Origin: Mycobacterium sp. 852002-51163_SCH5372311 | Lineage (GTDB): Bacteria; Actinomycetota; Actinomycetes; Mycobacteriales; Mycobacteriaceae | DNA length: 64,000 bases | Assembly (NCBI RefSeq): GCF_001667115.1 | Contig: NZ_LZIJ01000203.1 | Span: 1 to 64,000 of the forward strand | Direction of reading: 5' to 3' | Shown here: positions 60,168 through 64,000 of the stretch, piece by piece | Layout: each line of letters begins with the position of its first letter | Numbering within the stretch: the stretch's first letter is position 1 | The notes under the pieces: generated by a model | What the model saw: only the letters and a program-made list of their open reading frames with translations | Databases searched by the model: none | Told to the model about the DNA's origin: nothing | Translations under genes and position numbers: made by a program

Positions 60168-61535
60168 ATGAAGCCCATTGCACCTGCCGACTCCATGTTC
60201 TTGGTCGGCGAATCCCGCGAACACCCGATGCATGTCGGCAGTCTGCAACTGTTTCAGCCACCCGACGATGCGGGCCTGGAGTTTGTGACTGATGCCTACC
60301 AGGCGATGCTGGGGTGCACCGACGTCCAACCCACCTTCCGTAAACATCCGGCGTTCTTCGGCCCCGTCACCAACGTGGCCTGGACTTTCGACCGTGACGT
60401 CGAGCTTGACTACCACTTCCGCCGCTCTGCGCTGCCCCGCCCCGGCCGAGTTCGTGAGCTGCTCGAGCTGGCGTCCCTGCTGCACGGGAGCCCACTCGAC
60501 CGGCACCGGCCGCTGTGGGAAGGGCACTTGGTGGAAGGGCTCAACGACGGCCGCTACGCGGTCTACACCAAGTTCCACCATTCGCTGATGGACGGCGTGT
60601 CAGCCTTGAAGTTGATGCAGCGCGCATTCACCCCGGATCCCAAGGACGACGAGGTCCGGGTGCCGTGGGCGCTGAAGCCGCGCCGCCGTCCCGACAGTGG
60701 CCGGCAAAGTGGCCGGCAATCGTCGCCGCTTGACATGCTGACCCGGACCCTGGGGGCGTCGGCCGCCCTCGCGCCGTCGACATTGTCGCTGGCGCGCGCG
60801 GCCCTGCTCGAGCAACAGCTCACCTTCCCCTTCGCGGCACCCAAGACGATGTTCAACGTCCGCATCGGCGGTGCCCGCCGCATTGCCGCCCAGTCGTGGT
60901 CGATCGACCGGATCAAGGCGGTGAAGGCCGCCGCCGACGTCACCTTCAACGACGTCGTCCTGGCGATGTCGGCGGGCGCGCTGCGCGCTTATTTGATCGA
61001 GCAGCATGCGCTGCCCGAGACGCCGTTGATCGCGATGGTCCCGGTGAGCCTTCGGAAGGAATCAGATGAAGGCGGCGGCAACATGGTCGGCACTGTCTTG
61101 TGCAACCTGCACACCGATGTCAAGGACGCCGCCAAACGCCTTGCCGGGATCAATGATTCGATGTGCGACAGCAAGCAGGTGTTCACCCAGTTGCCCCGAG
61201 TGCAGCAGCTGGCGCTGTCCGCCTTCATGACCGGCGGACTGTTCCTCGGGCTGATCCCGGGATTCATCCGCACTGCTCCGCCGCCGTTCAACATCGTGAT
61301 CTCCAACGTGCCGGGAGCCCAGGAACCGTTGTATTGGCGCGGTGCGCGGATGGTCGGCAACTATCCGCTGTCCATTGCCCTGGACGGCCAGGCCGTGAAC
61401 ATCACGGTCACCACGAACGCAGAGACTCTCGACTTCGGGCTCGTCGGGTGCCGGCGCAGCGTTCCGCATCTGCAGCGCCTGCTCGGACACCTCGAAACGT
61501 CGCTGAAAGAGCTGGAAATGGCCGTTGGGATATGA
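60168..61535 (+). CDS. WS/DGAT-family acyltransferase (wax ester/triacylglycerol synthase)
   Basis: The enzyme esterifies acyl-CoA to a diacylglycerol or alcohol. The ATG at 60168 (MKPIAPADSM) lies 7 bases after GGAGG; an ATG at 60162 would be too close to that site. The 455 residues have the catalytic motif HHSLMDG (KFHHSLMDGVSALKLMQRAF) and the PLWEGHLVEGL and NIVISNVPGAQEPLYWRGA regions. It likely makes storage lipid. fdhD starts divergently at 59948, leaving a 219-base promoter region. Confidence 0.93.
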   Translation: MKPIAPADSMFLVGESREHPMHVGSLQLFQPPDDAGLEFVTDAYQAMLGCTDVQPTFRKHPAFFGPVTNVAWTFDRDVELDYHFRRSALPRPGRVRELLELASLLHGSPLDRHRPLWEGHLVEGLNDGRYAVYTKFHHSLMDGVSALKLMQRAFTPDPKDDEVRVPWALKPRRRPDSGRQSGRQSSPLDMLTRTLGASAALAPSTLSLARAALLEQQLTFPFAAPKTMFNVRIGGARRIAAQSWSIDRIKAVKAAADVTFNDVVLAMSAGALRAYLIEQHALPETPLIAMVPVSLRKESDEGGGNMVGTVLCNLHTDVKDAAKRLAGINDSMCDSKQVFTQLPRVQQLALSAFMTGGLFLGLIPGFIRTAPPPFNIVISNVPGAQEPLYWRGARMVGNYPLSIALDGQAVNITVTTNAETLDFGLVGCRRSVPHLQRLLGHLETSLKELEMAVGI

Positions 61536-61601
61536 GCGCCCGCCCGCTACCGATAGTCTCGGCCAATAGAACGGCCTGGACGGCGGCAGCAGAGGAAAGA
61601 C

Positions 61602-62363
61602 ATGGTGGACGAAGCCAACGACGTGGGGTCACGGCCCGGCGGCACGACAGCGGATCCCGCGACCGTCTTCGCTGCGCTCGCCGAGATCATCTACCAGGGC
61701 ACGGATCCCGGTGAGGTGTACGCTGCCATCTGCGTCGCGGCGACGTTGATCGTGTCGGGTTGTGACCATGCCAGCATGCTGGTGCGCCGCGACGGCCGCT
61801 ACGTCACCGTCGGTGCCAGCGACCGCATCGCCAAGCAGGTCGACGACCTGGAACGAGCCGCCGGCGACGGACCCTGCGTCGACGCCATCGAGGACGAGAC
61901 CCCGCAGATTGAGCCCGACCTGACGACGCCATGCCTGTGGCCGAAGTTGGCCGCCCGGCTGATCGAGGAGACCCCGGTGCGTGGCGCGATGGGGTTCAGA
62001 TTGCTGATGGGCCGGCAGCTCACCGGTGCCCTCAACCTGTTCAGCGACGCGCCCAACGCGTTCGACAAGGAGTCCGCCGGCCAGGCCACCGTGCTGGCAT
62101 CGTTCGCGAGCGTGGCCATCAACGCGATCGGCCAGGGCGAAGACGCCGCCACGCTGCGCAAAGGGCTGCTCAGCAACCGTGAAATCGGCAAGGCCGTCGG
62201 CATGTTGATGCTGCTCAACAACGCCTCCGAGGAGGATGCGTTCAACGTGCTGCGGCGTTACTCCCAGGACCTGAACATCAAGCTCGCCGACGTGGCCCGT
62301 ACGGTCATCGAGCACCGCGGACAGCTGACGTTCGACGACGACAAGTCCCTCCCCAACACCTAG
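61602..62363 (+). CDS. GAF-ANTAR regulator
   Basis: The 253-residue protein has a GAF sensor domain (about 20-170, VFAALAEIIYQGTDPGEVY, DGPCVDAIEDET, MGFRLLMGRQLTGALNLFSD) and a C-terminal ANTAR RNA-binding domain (LRKGLLSNREIGKAVGMLMLLNNASEEDAFNVLRRYSQDLNIKLADVARTVIEH). ANTAR domains bind paired hairpins in nascent RNA and prevent termination. No ANTAR target hairpin pair was recognised next to it. Confidence 0.92.
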   Translation: MVDEANDVGSRPGGTTADPATVFAALAEIIYQGTDPGEVYAAICVAATLIVSGCDHASMLVRRDGRYVTVGASDRIAKQVDDLERAAGDGPCVDAIEDETPQIEPDLTTPCLWPKLAARLIEETPVRGAMGFRLLMGRQLTGALNLFSDAPNAFDKESAGQATVLASFASVAINAIGQGEDAATLRKGLLSNREIGKAVGMLMLLNNASEEDAFNVLRRYSQDLNIKLADVARTVIEHRGQLTFDDDKSLPNT

Positions 62364-62369
62364 GGACCG

Positions 62370-62675
62370 CTATTCGGGCAGCCGCAGCTCGGGCTTCTCG
62401 ACTTCTTCGATGTTGACGTCTTTGAAGGTGACCACCCGCACCTGCTTGACGAACCGCGCGGGCCGGTACATATCCCACACCCAGGCGTCGGCCAGGCGTA
62501 GCTCGAAGTACACCTCGCCGTCGGCGTTGCGCGGCATCAGCTCGACGCTGTTCGCCAGATAGAACCGCCGCTCCGTCTCCACGACGTAGCTGAACTGACC
62601 GACGATGTCCTTGTATTCGCGGTACAGCGAGAGCTCCATCTCGGTTTCATACTTTTCGAGATCTTCTGCACTCAT
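62370..62675 (-). CDS. DUF2469 conserved protein (Rv2901c-like)
   Basis: The 101-residue soluble protein (MSAEDLEKYETEMELSLYREYKDIV start, VVETERRFYLANSVELMPR, EVYFELRLADAWVWDMYRP) is a conserved actinobacterial family next to rnhB and lepB. Function unknown; the start ATG at 62675 is supported by family length. It ends convergently with the GAF-ANTAR gene. Confidence 0.92.
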   Translation of the reverse strand: MSAEDLEKYETEMELSLYREYKDIVGQFSYVVETERRFYLANSVELMPRNADGEVYFELRLADAWVWDMYRPARFVKQVRVVTFKDVNIEEVEKPELRLPE

Positions 62676-62753
62676 CTGCCACTCATCTGCTCAGACGTCC
62701 TTCTCGATGCCATTTTGCGCGGCCCGCAACCCGGATCCCATCTTTCCTCACCG

Positions 62754-63467
62754 CTATTCGGCGCGCTCAGCGGGAGGGTCGGGTCTGAACTCGGCCACCA
62801 GCCGGGTGCCCGACCCGTTGGCCACCCGGCGCACATTGATGAACGAATAGCGGTGCTCGGGGCAGGGCCCGAGCCGGGCCAGCGCCCGGCTGTGTGCGGC
62901 CGTGCAGTACCCCTTGTGTTCGGCGAAGCCGTAGCCGGGGTGCTCGGCGTCCATGGCCACCATCAACCGGTCCCGGCTGACCTTGGCCAGCACGCTCGCC
63001 GCGGCGATGCAGGCGGCGGCGGCGTCTCCGCCGACCACCGGCAGCGACGGAACTGCCAGCCCCGGCACCCGAAAACCGTCGCTGAGCACATAACCGGGCC
63101 GCACCGGCAGCCCGGCCACGGCACGTCGCATGCCTTCGATGTTCGCGATGTGCACGCCGCGCCGGTCGACCTCGACCGACGGGATGAACACCACGTGGTA
63201 GGCCAGCGCATACCGACGGATCAACGGGAACAGCCGCTCCCGCGCCTTCTCGGTGAGCTTCTTCGAATCATCAAGGGCGGCAAGACTTTCCAAGCGTCCG
63301 GGCCTGAGCACGCAAGCGGCCACCACCAGCGGGCCGGCGCAGGCGCCGCGACCCACCTCGTCCACTCCGGCAACCGGGCCCAGCCCGCTTCGGTGCAGCG
63401 CCGATTCCAGGGTGCGCAATCCTGAAGCTTTGCGGATCACCGTCCGCGGCGGCCACGTCGTGGTCAT
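62754..63467 (-). CDS. rnhB: Ribonuclease HII
   Basis: RNase HII removes ribonucleotides from DNA. The start is ATG 63467 (MTTTWPPRTVIRK); a longer frame upstream lies inside lepB. The 237 residues contain the catalytic acids in AGVDEVGRGACAGPLVV, LDDSKKLTEKAR and VSRDRLMVAMDAEHPGYGFAEHKGY. The stop of lepB lies 2 bases upstream, so the genes are coupled. Confidence 0.95.
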   Translation of the reverse strand: MTTTWPPRTVIRKASGLRTLESALHRSGLGPVAGVDEVGRGACAGPLVVAACVLRPGRLESLAALDDSKKLTEKARERLFPLIRRYALAYHVVFIPSVEVDRRGVHIANIEGMRRAVAGLPVRPGYVLSDGFRVPGLAVPSLPVVGGDAAAACIAAASVLAKVSRDRLMVAMDAEHPGYGFAEHKGYCTAAHSRALARLGPCPEHRYSFINVRRVANGSGTRLVAEFRPDPPAERAE

Positions 63468-63469
63468 GA

Positions 63470-64000
63470 CTATTGACCGTGCTGGGGGTTCACCGAACCC
63501 ACACCACCCCATCGCGACGGTGGCCACACGATGAACCTGGTCTTGCCGATGACGTTGGCAACAGGGACAGTGCCTTCCATCGGGTCGCCGGTGCACACCA
63601 CGCCGCGGTCCCGGTCGGCAGGGACGTCATCGCAGTGGGCGCGTGAATCCGCCGAGTGGGTGCGGTTGTCGCCCATCACCCATAACCGCCCCTCGGGGAC
63701 CTTCACCGGACCGAACTGGACGTTGGTGCCTCCGATGCCCGGGCAGGGGGGCAGCGGCAGATGCACGGGGTTGATAGTGGCCAGATCCACGTACGGCTCG
63801 TCGAGCCGCTTGCCGTCGACGGTCAACCCGGTGTCGTTTCGGCACTGCACGGTCTGTCCGCCGACCGCGATGACCCTCTTGACCAAGTCGTTCTCGTCGG
63901 GAGGCACGAACCCGATGAACGACAGGGTGTTCTGCATCCACCGCACCGCGGTGGTAGACGAGCGGATCGACTTGTAGTTCCTGTTCCAGGACGGCGGTCC
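63470..64000 (-). CDS. lepB: Signal peptidase I (LepB), C-terminal part
   Basis: The gene runs off the window end; the open frame reaches base 64000 with GPPSWNRNYKSIRSSTTAVRW. The visible 176 residues include the segment PPDENDLVKRVIAVGGQTV with the catalytic Lys and the conserved GDNRTHSADSRAHC box. The stop lies 2 bases before rnhB. The N-terminal membrane helices and the catalytic Ser are not in the window. Confidence 0.95.
   Translation of the reverse strand, partial: GPPSWNRNYKSIRSSTTAVRWMQNTLSFIGFVPPDENDLVKRVIAVGGQTVQCRNDTGLTVDGKRLDEPYVDLATINPVHLPLPPCPGIGGTNVQFGPVKVPEGRLWVMGDNRTHSADSRAHCDDVPADRDRGVVCTGDPMEGTVPVANVIGKTRFIVWPPSRWGGVGSVNPQHGQ

Overview
The window is high-GC chromosomal DNA from a Mycobacterium, probably a slow grower. 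The evidence is a PPE protein with the WQGPGA motif, an MPT70 fasciclin antigen, an MPT53 thioredoxin, an MPT63-like antigen, Rip1, and a long stretch whose gene order follows the M. tuberculosis Rv2857c-Rv2903c segment from memory (SDR, ALDH, amidotransferase, glnA4, mapB, PBP lipoprotein, GNAT, ispG, rip1, dxr, dipZ, mpt70, ccdA, mpt53, rlmN, cdsA, frr, pyrH, GlnR-like regulator, marR, amidase, tsf, rpsB, M23 peptidase, xerC, viuB, dprA, comM, yraN, fdhD, DUF2469, rnhB, lepB). The species cannot be fixed by eye. The window begins inside hypA and ends inside lepB.

Bases 1-15808 (+ strand) hold a complete group 1h (actinobacterial, Hhy-type) [NiFe]-hydrogenase locus. Its order is hypA-hypB, hhyS-hhyL, an iron-sulfur protein (hhyE), a run of hydrogenase-associated proteins of unknown function (DUF5947, DUF6084, a 465-residue protein, a 39-residue membrane microprotein), a maturation protease, hypC, hypF, a SIS-HypC fusion, a second SIS protein, hypE, a second hypC, hypD and a DUF6390 protein. 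Most neighbours overlap by 1-4 bases, so the set looks like one or two tightly coupled operons. The small subunit has Asp in place of one proximal-cluster Cys and no Tat signal, as expected for the oxygen-tolerant, cytoplasmic high-affinity enzymes that oxidise atmospheric H2. A palindromic repeat element sits in frame inside hypF, and a related copy lies 15 kb away next to cobQ.

Bases 15809-18715 are a junction region: a phosphodiesterase, a doubtful small exported protein and an orphan PPE gene. Bases 18719-26829 (- strand) hold a gamma-glutamyl amine utilisation-like operon (SDR, ALDH, amidotransferase, GlnA4), a degenerate alpha/beta hydrolase, cobQ, mapB and a DUF1707 protein. Then come the PBP lipoprotein, GNAT, and the ispG-rip1-dxr operon, the last preceded by a duplicated micro-ORF leader. 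The redox/antigen locus (dipZ, mpt70, DUF2631, then ccdA and mpt53) has two matching SigK-type promoters; the one before dipZ implies a leaderless mRNA.

Bases 39764-64000 are mostly housekeeping (- strand): rlmN, cdsA, frr, pyrH, amidase, tsf, rpsB, xerC, dprA-comM-yraN, fdhD, rnhB and lepB. Between them lie + strand single genes (GlnR-like regulator, a stress-type SDR with a frameshift near its end, MarR with a palindrome over its start codon, an M23 peptidase, a WS/DGAT acyltransferase, a GAF-ANTAR regulator). Two intergenic stretches carry the same family of 20-bp inverted and direct repeats. No tRNA, rRNA, CRISPR array or insertion sequence was seen.
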